DNA of 7,536 bases, taken from positions 1 through 7,536 of the forward strand of contig JAUXUE010000079.1 of NCBI GenBank assembly GCA_030681075.1, written 5' to 3'. The translations under genes were made by a program, and so were the position numbers. The notes under the pieces are model-generated. The model ran no database searches. It was not told the origin of the DNA and was given only the letters and a program-made list of their open reading frames with translations. The DNA comes from Candidatus Amesbacteria bacterium (GTDB taxonomy: Bacteria; Patescibacteriota; Microgenomatia; CAZETR01; Amesbacteraceae). Below, in pieces: positions 1-5,698 of this stretch; within the stretch, counting starts at the first letter, position 1; every line of letters starts with the position of its first letter.

Positions 1-238
1 GTTGTTTGACAATTTCAGTATTTCTAATATCCAGCTTATTGGCAATGTTTAATCCCTCAGAAGTTAATTTGTATCCAATATCCGTTTTGCTTACAAGCAC
101 TAACTCAACCAGTCTCTTCAAGTGAAAATTAAAATGGTTATTGTCTAATTTATTGGTATTCAGTTCCGCAAATCTTGACTCAGGTTTGAATAATAGTTGT
201 CTTAATATACCCAATTGTACTTCATGTTCAATCTGCAT
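1..238 (-). CDS. Winged-helix DNA-binding domain protein, N-terminal part (runs off left edge)
   Basis: Reading the minus strand from the ATG at 238 gives 79 codons without a stop, and the frame continues past base 1, so only the N-terminus is present. The residues (starting MQIEHEVQLGILRQLL) fit a winged helix-turn-helix: helix 1 about residues 5-18 (QLGILRQLLF), a second helix about 22-30, a recognition-type helix about 34-46 (NHFNFHLKRLVE) and a wing hairpin about 47-59 (VLVSKTDIGYKLT), then EGLNIANKLD. From memory, this N-HFxFHLKxLV pattern is seen in CPR proteins in which a winged helix precedes a NUDIX hydrolase domain. The second domain would lie outside the window, so that part is inference. 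An ATG at 246 is closer to a GGAGG but its frame stops after 14 codons, which favours 238. The gene diverges from the small gene at 314. Confidence 0.65.
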   Translation of the reverse strand, partial: MQIEHEVQLGILRQLLFKPESRFAELNTNKLDNNHFNFHLKRLVELVLVSKTDIGYKLTSEGLNIANKLDIRNTEIVKQ

Positions 239-244
239 ACGTCC

Positions 245-250
245 ATTATA
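245..250 (-). promoter_or_regulatory. -10 box of the winged-helix gene (predicted leaderless start)
   Basis: The minus strand reads GG-TATAAT-GGACGT-ATG. The perfect TATAAT ends six bases before the ATG at 238, so the expected transcription start falls on the A of the start codon. The hexamer one 17-bp spacer upstream is GAGACT (3/6 match to TTGACA) and lies inside the inverted repeat at 262-281. The GGAGG at 251-255 is upstream of the predicted transcript start and so is probably not used as a ribosome binding site. Confidence 0.55.
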
Positions 251-261
251 CCTCCAGGGCT

Positions 262-281
262 TAGTCAAGTCTCCTTGACTA
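262..281. promoter_or_regulatory. Perfect 8-bp inverted repeat between divergent genes, operator candidate
   Basis: TAGTCAAG (262-269), spacer TCTC, CTTGACTA (274-281) is a perfect dyad. It covers the expected -35 position of the minus-strand winged-helix gene and lies 32 bases upstream of the ATG at 314 on the plus strand. A repressor bound here could control both divergent genes. The encoded winged-helix protein would be an obvious candidate binder, but that is inference. No T-run follows on either strand, so a terminator is unlikely. Confidence 0.45.
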
Positions 282-313
282 GATTAGTAGTATTTATGTG
301 TCAAAATATAGAT

Positions 314-523
314 ATGGAAACAAATGACACAACGTTATCTGAAAGGATGGAACAACTTGTTTCAGATTATCCAAAGGTAACTATTGAAGAAGCTTATCAG
401 ACAGTAAGACCGTGGCATGTCTTGGATAAGTTAGTTAAGATAAGAGAAGAGGGCTTAATTTCTAAAGATGCTCCAATCGGACGATTGGTCGTGTCTATGT
501 TAAGCTTTTCGCGACGGTCATGA
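314..523 (+). CDS. Small hypothetical protein, possibly frameshifted at its 3' end
   Basis: This is a 69-residue reading frame from ATG 314 (METNDTTLSERMEQL...) that I do not recognise. It has an acidic N-terminus, predicted helices around residues 8-17 and 35-47, no membrane segment and no signal peptide. ATG 314 is preferred because CAAAAT with an upstream TGT (extended -10) ends six bases before it, as at other genes here. ATG 296, 18 bases upstream in the same frame, is the alternative. The C-terminus (LVVSMLSFSRRS) looks unlike the rest. At 476-491 two imperfect copies of an octamer (ATCGGACG, ATTGGTCG) both encode Ile-Gly-Arg in their own frames. Skipping eight bases would give a more protein-like ending (VYVKLFATVMIEIVDAK, stop at 544-546) and a 74-residue product. 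The gene may therefore be a pseudogene or contain an error. Its coding status is uncertain. Confidence 0.45.
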   Translation: METNDTTLSERMEQLVSDYPKVTIEEAYQTVRPWHVLDKLVKIREEGLISKDAPIGRLVVSMLSFSRRS

Positions 524-571
524 TAGAGATTGTTGACGCAAAATAATAAGTGAACTATTGCATTGACACGG

Positions 572-577
572 TATAAT
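572..577 (+). promoter_or_regulatory. -10 box of the hicBA operon (predicted leaderless start)
   Basis: The sequence GG-TATAAT-TAAAGT-ATG has a perfect -10 hexamer six bases before the hicB ATG at 584. This predicts transcription starting at the start codon. There is no good -35 at 16-18 bp (best match 3/6, GTGAAC). The TTGACA at 563-568 is only three bases upstream of the -10 and cannot be its -35. Confidence 0.6.
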
Positions 578-583
578 TAAAGT

Positions 584-856
584 ATGAAGAAGGTAACTGT
601 GGTAAATCAATACGAGTTTCCAATTGAGATCAAAAAAGAAGGTGATGACTATATCGCCTTGTGTCCTGCGTGGTCTGATTGTTATGCCCAAGGTCACTCT
701 TTGGAAAATGCAGTGGATTGTGTGACCGAGGTAGCAAAGGGCCTAATAGAAATATATGATCAAGAGGACAGAAAGATTCCTTTGAAGCTTAAGCGTCAAA
801 ACAAGTCAGATACCAGATTTAGGTTTGACTTGTCTATTCTCGCTCCGGCTTTCTAA
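584..856 (+). CDS. hicB: HicB-family antitoxin
   Basis: This 90-residue protein has the HicB-like fold, the partial RNase H-like antitoxin domain of type II HicAB systems. It is expected to bind and inhibit the HicA toxin encoded next. Visible signatures are the first strands with IEIKKEGDDYIALCP (residues 14-28), the SDCYAQGHS turn (31-39, matching the family's PGCxxxGxT region), and the amphipathic helix LENAVDCVTEVAKGLIEIY (40-58). The basic tail (residues 63-80) is followed by a hydrophobic end (LSILAPAF). I see no clear ribbon-helix-helix or helix-turn-helix DNA-binding domain at the C-terminus, so operon autoregulation through this protein is not assured. The ATG at 584 follows a -10 box by six bases with no Shine-Dalgarno. 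The stop codon TAA abuts the ATG of hicA directly (0 bp), which implies translational coupling. Confidence 0.85.
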   Translation: MKKVTVVNQYEFPIEIKKEGDDYIALCPAWSDCYAQGHSLENAVDCVTEVAKGLIEIYDQEDRKIPLKLKRQNKSDTRFRFDLSILAPAF

Positions 857-1066
857 ATGAAACCATTACGATATACTGATGTCATTAAGAAAGTAAAAAA
901 AGCAGGTTTCGTGTTCAGACGCAGTACTGGGTCGCACGAAATATGGTGGAATTACAAAACTCTTAAAACTTGTGTAGTACCGCATCACATCGAAGTCGCA
1001 CCAGGAACACTAAAGAATATTATTAATCAAATGGGTATCACTGTAAAAGAGTTCGGTAAGCTATAA
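857..1066 (+). CDS. hicA: HicA-family mRNA interferase toxin
   Basis: This 69-residue protein is a HicA toxin (YcfA family), a small double-stranded-RNA-binding-fold ribonuclease that cleaves mRNA when released from HicB. It matches the family over its full length: VIKKVKKAGFVFRRS (9-23), the catalytic GSHEIW motif with His27 (25-30), CVVPHH (39-44), and the C-terminal helices APGTLKNIINQMGITVKEF (48-66). Nothing essential appears to be missing, so the toxin looks intact. It starts immediately after the hicB stop (TAA-ATG) with no ribosome binding site of its own. Its stop codon is followed one base later by the left hairpin of the transposase unit. The antitoxin-toxin order is the reverse of E. 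coli hicAB but is known in other bacteria. Confidence 0.9.
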   Translation: MKPLRYTDVIKKVKKAGFVFRRSTGSHEIWWNYKTLKTCVVPHHIEVAPGTLKNIINQMGITVKEFGKL

Positions 1067-1067
1067 A

Positions 1068-1090
1068 TGTTCCACCCCGAGGGTGGAACA
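1068..1090. repeat. REP-like hairpin repeat, left copy
   Basis: TGTTCCACCC (1068-1077) and GGGTGGAACA (1081-1090) are perfect 10-base arms around a three-base loop (CGA). The 22 bases at 1069-1090 match 1761-1782 at 21 positions. Both copies have four C before the loop and three G after it, so they are in the same orientation. There is one base between the hicA stop (1064-1066) and the hairpin. No T-run follows it (AGGTATATA), so it is not a normal intrinsic terminator. It is best read as the left end, or a REP copy, of the transposase unit. Confidence 0.8.
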
Positions 1091-1095
1091 AGGTA

Positions 1096-1101
1096 TATAC
1101 T
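1096..1101 (+). promoter_or_regulatory. -10 box of the transposase gene (predicted leaderless start)
   Basis: TATACT is followed by six bases (TAAATT) and the ATG at 1108, the same geometry as at hicB and the winged-helix gene. The position for a -35 element falls inside the left hairpin and has no recognisable match. Expression is therefore likely weak or dependent on an extended -10. Confidence 0.5.
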
Positions 1102-1107
1102 TAAATT

Positions 1108-1761
1108 ATGGCCAGCAGAGAAGATCCATTGGTGAATGAAGAATATTATCACGTGTTTAATCGTGGTGTAGCAAAACAAACCGTATTTTCTACTGAAGCC
1201 GACTACTCACAAGCAATGCTATCTCTGGACTATTACCAATATATTAAGCCTCCAATAAAGTTATCAAGGTATAAAAGGCTAAGTTATAGTGGAAAAAATG
1301 AAGTCATGTCAAAAATGACAGCATCTAATTCTAAGTTAGTACAAGTTGTTGCCTTTGTTCTCATGCCAAACCACTGGCATTTGTTATTGAAACAATTAGT
1401 GGATGAGGGAATATCTAAATATATTGGTCAACTTTGCAATAGTTATACAAGATATTACAATACCAGACATATAAGAGTTGGACACATATTTCAGGGTACC
1501 TTCAAATCTGTCCGTATCGAATCAGACCAACAGCTTATACATGTATCACGATATATTCATCTAAACCCGTATGCCGCATCCATGGTTAAAAAGAGTCAAT
1601 TGTCAGATTACCCTTGGTCTTCTCTTTCAGGTTATTTGAATGGCGACAAAAATATTTTGGGAATGAGCGCAATGAGATACAAAGAATTTGTATTTGACCA
1701 TGCGGATTATGCAAGAGAATTAGAAAGCGTAAAACATTTAATAATTGATTCCTATGAATAG
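1108..1761 (+). CDS. REP-associated tyrosine transposase (RAYT), HUH/Y1 IS200-like
   Basis: This 217-residue protein has the Y1_Tnp fold of the IS200/IS605 and RAYT superfamily, single-strand DNA nicking and joining enzymes that recognise hairpins. In order: YYHVFNRGVAKQTVF (13-27), the HUH metal-binding motif within MPNHWHLLL (His89-Trp90-His91), the catalytic-tyrosine helix SYTRYYNTR (112-120; Tyr117 is the likely nucleophile, with Tyr113 or Tyr116 possible), then VGHIFQGTFKSVRI (124-137), YIHLNPYAA (149-157) and DYPWSSLSGY (167-176). The last three are typical of RAYTs. The length is normal and no key motif is lost, so the enzyme is probably active. Hairpin repeats flank the gene closely on both sides, as expected for a RAYT with its REP substrates. 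There is no Shine-Dalgarno before the ATG. The stop codon TAG shares its G with the right hairpin. No accessory gene such as tnpB is present. Confidence 0.9.
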   Translation: MASREDPLVNEEYYHVFNRGVAKQTVFSTEADYSQAMLSLDYYQYIKPPIKLSRYKRLSYSGKNEVMSKMTASNSKLVQVVAFVLMPNHWHLLLKQLVDEGISKYIGQLCNSYTRYYNTRHIRVGHIFQGTFKSVRIESDQQLIHVSRYIHLNPYAASMVKKSQLSDYPWSSLSGYLNGDKNILGMSAMRYKEFVFDHADYARELESVKHLIIDSYE

Positions 1762-1782
1762 TTCCACCCCTAGGGTGGAACA
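1761..1782. repeat. REP-like hairpin repeat, right copy
   Basis: GTTCCACCC (1761-1769) and GGGTGGAAC (1773-1781) are perfect 9-base arms around the loop CTA. The copy differs from the left one (1069-1090) at a single base in the loop and lies in the same orientation. It begins on the final G of the transposase stop codon. Only three T follow it, so intrinsic termination is unlikely. It lies 12 bases upstream of the dnaE -35 box. Confidence 0.8.
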
Positions 1783-1793
1783 TTTGATATCCA

Positions 1794-1822
1794 TTGACAG
1801 GATAGGAACAAAATGACATGAT
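1794..1822 (+). promoter_or_regulatory. Probable sigma70-type promoter of dnaE
   Basis: A perfect TTGACA (1794-1799) is followed after 17 bp by CATGAT (4/6), which is preceded by TGA giving an extended -10 (TGn). The expected start near 1829 would leave a leader of about 34 bases before the dnaE ATG. The promoter begins 11 bases beyond the right transposase hairpin, so the mobile unit did not displace it. Confidence 0.5.
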
Positions 1823-1834
1823 AGAAAATAGAAA

Positions 1835-1851
1835 CAGCGATTGATTCGCTG
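1835..1851 (+). other. Small stem-loop in the dnaE leader
   Basis: CAGCGA (1835-1840), loop TTGAT, TCGCTG (1846-1851) is a perfect 6-bp stem. It lies in the predicted untranslated leader, 11 bases before the dnaE ATG, close enough to influence ribosome access. It is short and may be chance. It matches no riboswitch or protein-binding leader that I know. Confidence 0.3.
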
Positions 1852-1862
1852 ACAACAAATAT

Positions 1863-4800
1863 ATGTCTGTCAAATTTGTACACTTACATTGTCACACGGA
1901 ATATTCTCTCCTAGATGGTCTATCCAAGATCAAGAAATTGGTTCGCCGGGTAAAGGAACTCGAGATGCCAGCCGTAGCTATTACCGATCATGGGGTAATG
2001 TATGGAGCAATAGAATTTTATAAAGAATGTCAGAAGGAGGGAATCAAACCATTAGTTGGCATGGAAGCATATACTTGCATTGGCGATCACAAACAAAAAA
2101 ATGGCCGTGAAGACACCAATCATTTATTGTTAATTGCACAGAACTACACAGGATACAAAAACCTAATGAAGCTCTCGACTATCGCCCAAGTGGAAGGTTT
2201 TTATTACAAACCCCGTTTCACCCGCGATTTATTAAAACAATATAATGAAGGTTTGATAGTCACATCAGCCTGCCCAAAAGGTGAAATAGCCCAAGCTCTA
2301 TTGTCGGGAAATTCCGACAAGACATCTGAATTAGCATCCCAATTTGTAGATATATTGGGGGATAGATATTACCTAGAAATTCAGAGACATCATCATAGTA
2401 ATTACTTTGATCAATTGAAGAATCAGCCAAGGCTTCTCGAGAAACTGCAAAAAATGCAAAAAGACGAAGATCTTTGGGTCGAGGGAATTACCAAAGTCAG
2501 TCGTGATTTGGGGATTCCGATGGTTGCGACCAATGATGCACACTATCTAAATAAGTCAGACGCTAAGGCACAAGATTCATTGGTTTGTATTTCGACAGGA
2601 AAGAATGTATCTGATATTGAACGGATGAGATATATCGATTCACCCACATTTCATCTGACCACACCAGACGAAATGACAGCCCTATTTCCGGACTTACCCG
2701 ATGCTCTGGAAAACACCTACAAAATCGCTGAATCTTGTGATTTGCAAATAGAATTGGGAAAGTGGTACTTTCCCAAAGTAGAAATACCTGATGATATCGA
2801 ACCAGGTGTTTATCTTCGTCAGCAAGTGTCACTTAGGACAAAAGAACGCTATGACGAAGTTTCGGAGGAATTGAAATCCAGAATTAAATTTGAATTAGAT
2901 ACTATTTGCGACAAAGGCTACGCCCCATATTTTCTAATGATGGCTGACATGGTCAACTGGTGTGATGAACATGGAATAATTACCAATACCCGTGGCTCGG
3001 CTGCTGGATCTGTAGTCTCGTATGTCATGGGAATAACGACCATAGATCCTATTCGATATTTATTACCTTTTGAAAGATTTCTCAATCCCTTTAGACCGTC
3101 TCTACCTGATATTGATTTGGATATTGCAGACGACAGGCGCGAGGAGCTGATCACATATGTTACGACCAAATATGGCTCGGATCGAGTAGCTCAAATCTGC
3201 ACCTTTGGACGAATGCTTGCCAGAGCTGCCGTCCGCGATGTGACTCGGGTTCTAGGTCATCCTTATTCTGTAGGCGACAGATTGGCGAAAGTCATTCCAT
3301 TGGGTGCCCAGGGTTTTCCGATGACAATAGATCGTGCGCTCAAAGAGTCTGTAGAGTTCAGACATCTCTATGACTCAGATCCCATTTCCAAAGAAATAGT
3401 AGATTTGGCCCGCGAAGTCGAGGGTAATGCCAGACATGCCTCAGTCCATGCTGCAGGCATTGTAGTCTCACCCAGCATTATGACCGATTACTCACCACTT
3501 CAACTAGAACCGAAAGGTGAAAAGATAATTACTCAATACGAAATGCATGCTTGTGAAGATGTGGGATTGGTTAAGTTTGATATCTTGGGAATACGTAACT
3601 TATCTATTCTTGGAGCCGCCCGTGATCTGATAGAAAAGCGCCACAATCTCAAGATTGATCTAGGTAAAATTCCCATTGATGACAAAAAGACATTTGATAT
3701 GCTGGCTCGTGGGGAAACCATGGGAACTTTTCAGCTAGGCGGATCTGGTATGACCAAGTGGCTTAAGGAGCTCAAACCCAATCGCGTGGAAGACTTGATG
3801 ATTATGGTAGCTATCTTTAGACCTGGTCCAATGGCTAACATTCCTGAGTATATCGCCCGTAAAAACAAGAAGTCAAAGATAACCTATATGCACCCGAAGA
3901 TGGAAAAGTATCTGGATAAATCTTATGGTATTTTGGTTTATCAGGACGACGTCTTGTTTACAGCTCTAGAAATAGCAGGTTACGATTGGAATTCAGTCGA
4001 CAAATTTAGAAAAGCCATCGGTAAAAAAATTCCAGAGGAGATGGCCAAGCAACACGAGATATTTGTCAAAGGTTGCCAAGAACATTCTAAGATGAGCGAA
4101 GCAGAATCTGAGAAGTTGTGGGAATTGTTTGTCCCGTTTCAAGGTTATGGATTCAACAAAGCCCATGCTGCTTCATATGGAATAGTTTCTTATCAGACTT
4201 CGTATCTTAAAGCCAATTATCCGGTGGAATATATGACAGCGCTTTTGACGGCAGAGTCGGGAGATACTGAGAAAATTGTCGAGGCCATAGAAGAGTGCAA
4301 GAGAATGAAAATACCAGTACTTCCTCCAGATATAAATAAATCAGATATTAATTTTTCGATAGATGAAAAATCAATAAGATTTGGATTATCGGCTATCAAA
4401 AATGTCGGTGATGTGGCAATTAATTTGATTCTCGAAGCGAGAACAGCTGGTCCATTCAAATCGCTGACGGACTTCTGTTTACGTGTGGATTCCGGTAAAG
4501 TTAATAAAAAAGTTCTCGAAAGTCTTATCAAGACTGGATCTTTTGATCAATTTGGTAACCGCTCGGCTATGCTTTCAGCGCTCGACCGCATTCGCGAGAT
4601 GGGGACATCTATAAGTAAGCTCAAAAATAGTGGACAGTCTAAATTGTTTGACGAAGAAGAAATTGGAGCTGATAGCAAAGACACGTTTCCAGAGCTAGAA
4701 GAGTTTGAAAAGTCTCAGAAATTGACTATGGAAAAAGAGCTTTTGGGATTTTATCTTACCGGTCACCCGCATTCCGAAAAATTGGCATCATTGAGCGAGC

Positions 4801-5342
4801 ATGTCACCTGTCGAATTTCTGAGCTGTATGCCGATAATTACAATGGCCAGAGAGTGACATTGGGGGGAATAGTAGAATCTTGTCGGAATGTGACGACTAA
4901 AGCCAATAATCAGCAAATGTGCTTTGCCAAGATATCAGACCTTGGTAAATCGATAGAAGTAGTGGTCTTTCCCAAGGTCTATTCGATTAGTTCCGAATGT
5001 TGGAAGGCTGATAATATAATTCTTGTCAGTGGCAGGCTTGAATCCAAGCAAGAAGAAGAAGAATCTGAAGCAGCTATTACCCTAATCGTCGATTCGGCAG
5101 AAATTTTTACAGGTGACAACTCCAAAAAAGCAGTATCCCCAAAAATAATCAAGCCAATATCTATTTATATACCCAAAGGCTTGCCTCAAGCCAGATTGGT
5201 ATCTCTAAATACTTTACTCTCCGCAAACAAAGGTAAAACCTCGGTCGAGTTGGTCTTTGATACTAAGACTATGCCTCTTCCTTACGGCCTTTCCTGGAGC
5301 CAAAAATTGGAAGAAGAAATAGCTTCCTTGTTAAAAATATAA
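1863..5342 (+). CDS. dnaE: DNA polymerase III subunit alpha
   Basis: This is the replicative C-family DNA polymerase, 1159 residues, normal for DnaE. The N-terminal PHP domain (about 1-280) has HLHCHTEYSLLDG at 7-19 and candidates for all nine metal ligands: His7, His9, Asp18, His43, Glu68, His87, Cys137, Asp225 and His227. This suggests a working PHP exonuclease, unlike the degenerate E. coli one. The palm and fingers include TRGSAAGS (376-383), the catalytic pair in PDIDLD (Asp416, Asp418), HAAGIV (529-534), the third catalytic Asp573 in VKFDILG, IFRPGPM (651-657) and FNKAHAASYG (764-773). A helix-hairpin-helix region follows (about 838-865), then a likely sliding-clamp motif QSKLF (925-929). 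An OB-fold domain (about 997-1080) and a short C-terminal tail complete it. The ATG at 1863 has no Shine-Dalgarno but directly precedes the PHP domain. rplS begins 26 bases after the stop. Confidence 0.97.
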   Translation: MSVKFVHLHCHTEYSLLDGLSKIKKLVRRVKELEMPAVAITDHGVMYGAIEFYKECQKEGIKPLVGMEAYTCIGDHKQKNGREDTNHLLLIAQNYTGYKNLMKLSTIAQVEGFYYKPRFTRDLLKQYNEGLIVTSACPKGEIAQALLSGNSDKTSELASQFVDILGDRYYLEIQRHHHSNYFDQLKNQPRLLEKLQKMQKDEDLWVEGITKVSRDLGIPMVATNDAHYLNKSDAKAQDSLVCISTGKNVSDIERMRYIDSPTFHLTTPDEMTALFPDLPDALENTYKIAESCDLQIELGKWYFPKVEIPDDIEPGVYLRQQVSLRTKERYDEVSEELKSRIKFELDTICDKGYAPYFLMMADMVNWCDEHGIITNTRGSAAGSVVSYVMGITTIDPIRYLLPFERFLNPFRPSLPDIDLDIADDRREELITYVTTKYGSDRVAQICTFGRMLARAAVRDVTRVLGHPYSVGDRLAKVIPLGAQGFPMTIDRALKESVEFRHLYDSDPISKEIVDLAREVEGNARHASVHAAGIVVSPSIMTDYSPLQLEPKGEKIITQYEMHACEDVGLVKFDILGIRNLSILGAARDLIEKRHNLKIDLGKIPIDDKKTFDMLARGETMGTFQLGGSGMTKWLKELKPNRVEDLMIMVAIFRPGPMANIPEYIARKNKKSKITYMHPKMEKYLDKSYGILVYQDDVLFTALEIAGYDWNSVDKFRKAIGKKIPEEMAKQHEIFVKGCQEHSKMSEAESEKLWELFVPFQGYGFNKAHAASYGIVSYQTSYLKANYPVEYMTALLTAESGDTEKIVEAIEECKRMKIPVLPPDINKSDINFSIDEKSIRFGLSAIKNVGDVAINLILEARTAGPFKSLTDFCLRVDSGKVNKKVLESLIKTGSFDQFGNRSAMLSALDRIREMGTSISKLKNSGQSKLFDEEEIGADSKDTFPELEEFEKSQKLTMEKELLGFYLTGHPHSEKLASLSEHVTCRISELYADNYNGQRVTLGGIVESCRNVTTKANNQQMCFAKISDLGKSIEVVVFPKVYSISSECWKADNIILVSGRLESKQEEEESEAAITLIVDSAEIFTGDNSKKAVSPKIIKPISIYIPKGLPQARLVSLNTLLSANKGKTSVELVFDTKTMPLPYGLSWSQKLEEEIASLLKI

Positions 5343-5356
5343 ATTTAAGGTAGAAT
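5328..5356 (+). promoter_or_regulatory. Promoter of rplS overlapping the end of dnaE
   Basis: TTGTTA (5328-5333) and TAGAAT (5351-5356) are separated by exactly 17 bp, with GG directly before the -10. The -35 lies inside the last codons of dnaE. The expected transcription start near 5363 leaves a leader of only about six bases before the rplS ATG. rplS can therefore be transcribed independently of dnaE. Confidence 0.5.
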
Positions 5357-5368
5357 TAGAACCACAAT

Positions 5369-5698
5369 ATGGCAATTTCAATGAAAATCAAAGAGACCGA
5401 TGTCCATGTAGGAGATATCGTCCGTGTTCACTTGAAGATCCAAGAAGGCGAGAAAGAGCGCATTCAAATCTTTGAGGGTATGGTCTTGGCTATCAGAGGC
5501 AGAGGGATTGATAATCAAATGTTTACAGTCCGCAAGGTTGCTTCCGGAAATATCGCGGTTGAAAGAATATTCCCAGTCAATTCACCATGGATTGTCAAGA
5601 TTGAAGTCAAAAAGAGTGGGAATGTCCGCAGGGCAAAGTTGTACTATGTACGCACAAAGTCAGCTCGCCAAGTGGCTCAAATTAATATTAGTAATTAG
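5369..5698 (+). CDS. rplS: 50S ribosomal protein L19
   Basis: This is a large-subunit ribosomal protein located at the interface with the 30S subunit. Its 109 residues are close to the usual 115. Family signatures include [14 protein letters not shown] (14-27), [16 protein letters not shown] (32-47), FTVRKV (52-57), [12 protein letters not shown] (64-75) and [10 protein letters not shown] (86-95), which is diagnostic. The extreme C-terminus ([14 protein letters not shown]) replaces the usual short basic tail. The ATG at 5369 is used because it follows the promoter; Met5 (5381) is an alternative. There is no Shine-Dalgarno. The usual partners rpsP, rimM and trmD are not next to it. Here it lies between dnaE and a glycosyltransferase gene, whose start appears to overlap its last 53 bases. 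Confidence 0.96.
   Translation: MAISMKIKETDVHVGDIVRVHLKIQEGEKERIQIFEGMVLAIRGRGIDNQMFTVRKVASGNIAVERIFPVNSPWIVKIEVKKSGNVRRAKLYYVRTKSARQVAQINISN

Larger units (their letters stand above)
1068..1782 (+). mobile_element. RAYT gene bracketed by two direct REP hairpins (about 715 bp unit)
   Basis: The transposase gene at 1108-1761 sits between two nearly identical hairpins with no other cargo. This matches either a resident RAYT/REP locus or a minimal IS200-like single-strand transposon whose ends are the hairpins. I see no convincing target-site duplication, as expected for this class, which makes none. The unit separates hicBA from dnaE. The outer boundaries are uncertain because this class of element leaves no terminal inverted repeats. 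Confidence 0.65.

Noticed and set aside
215..313. Upstream extension of the small plus-strand gene to an ATG at 215
   Set aside because: The extension overlaps the divergent winged-helix gene and runs through its promoter and the inverted repeat. ATG 314 has better upstream context.
563..568. TTGACA just before hicB as a -35 element
   Set aside because: It is only three bases from TATAAT, and no -10 lies 16-18 bp downstream of it, so it cannot act as a -35 for this start.
1068..1090. Left hairpin as an intrinsic terminator of hicBA
   Set aside because: No T-run follows the stem. A nearly identical hairpin on the other side of the transposase points to a REP or end sequence instead.
1586..1873. 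Minus-strand open frame across the transposase end
   Set aside because: It is antisense to the conserved C-terminal RAYT motifs and reads through the right hairpin and the dnaE promoter. It has no family-like sequence.
2563..4531. Several minus-strand open frames inside dnaE
   Set aside because: All lie opposite well-conserved DnaE motifs, are under 105 residues and resemble no known family. They are reading-frame shadows.
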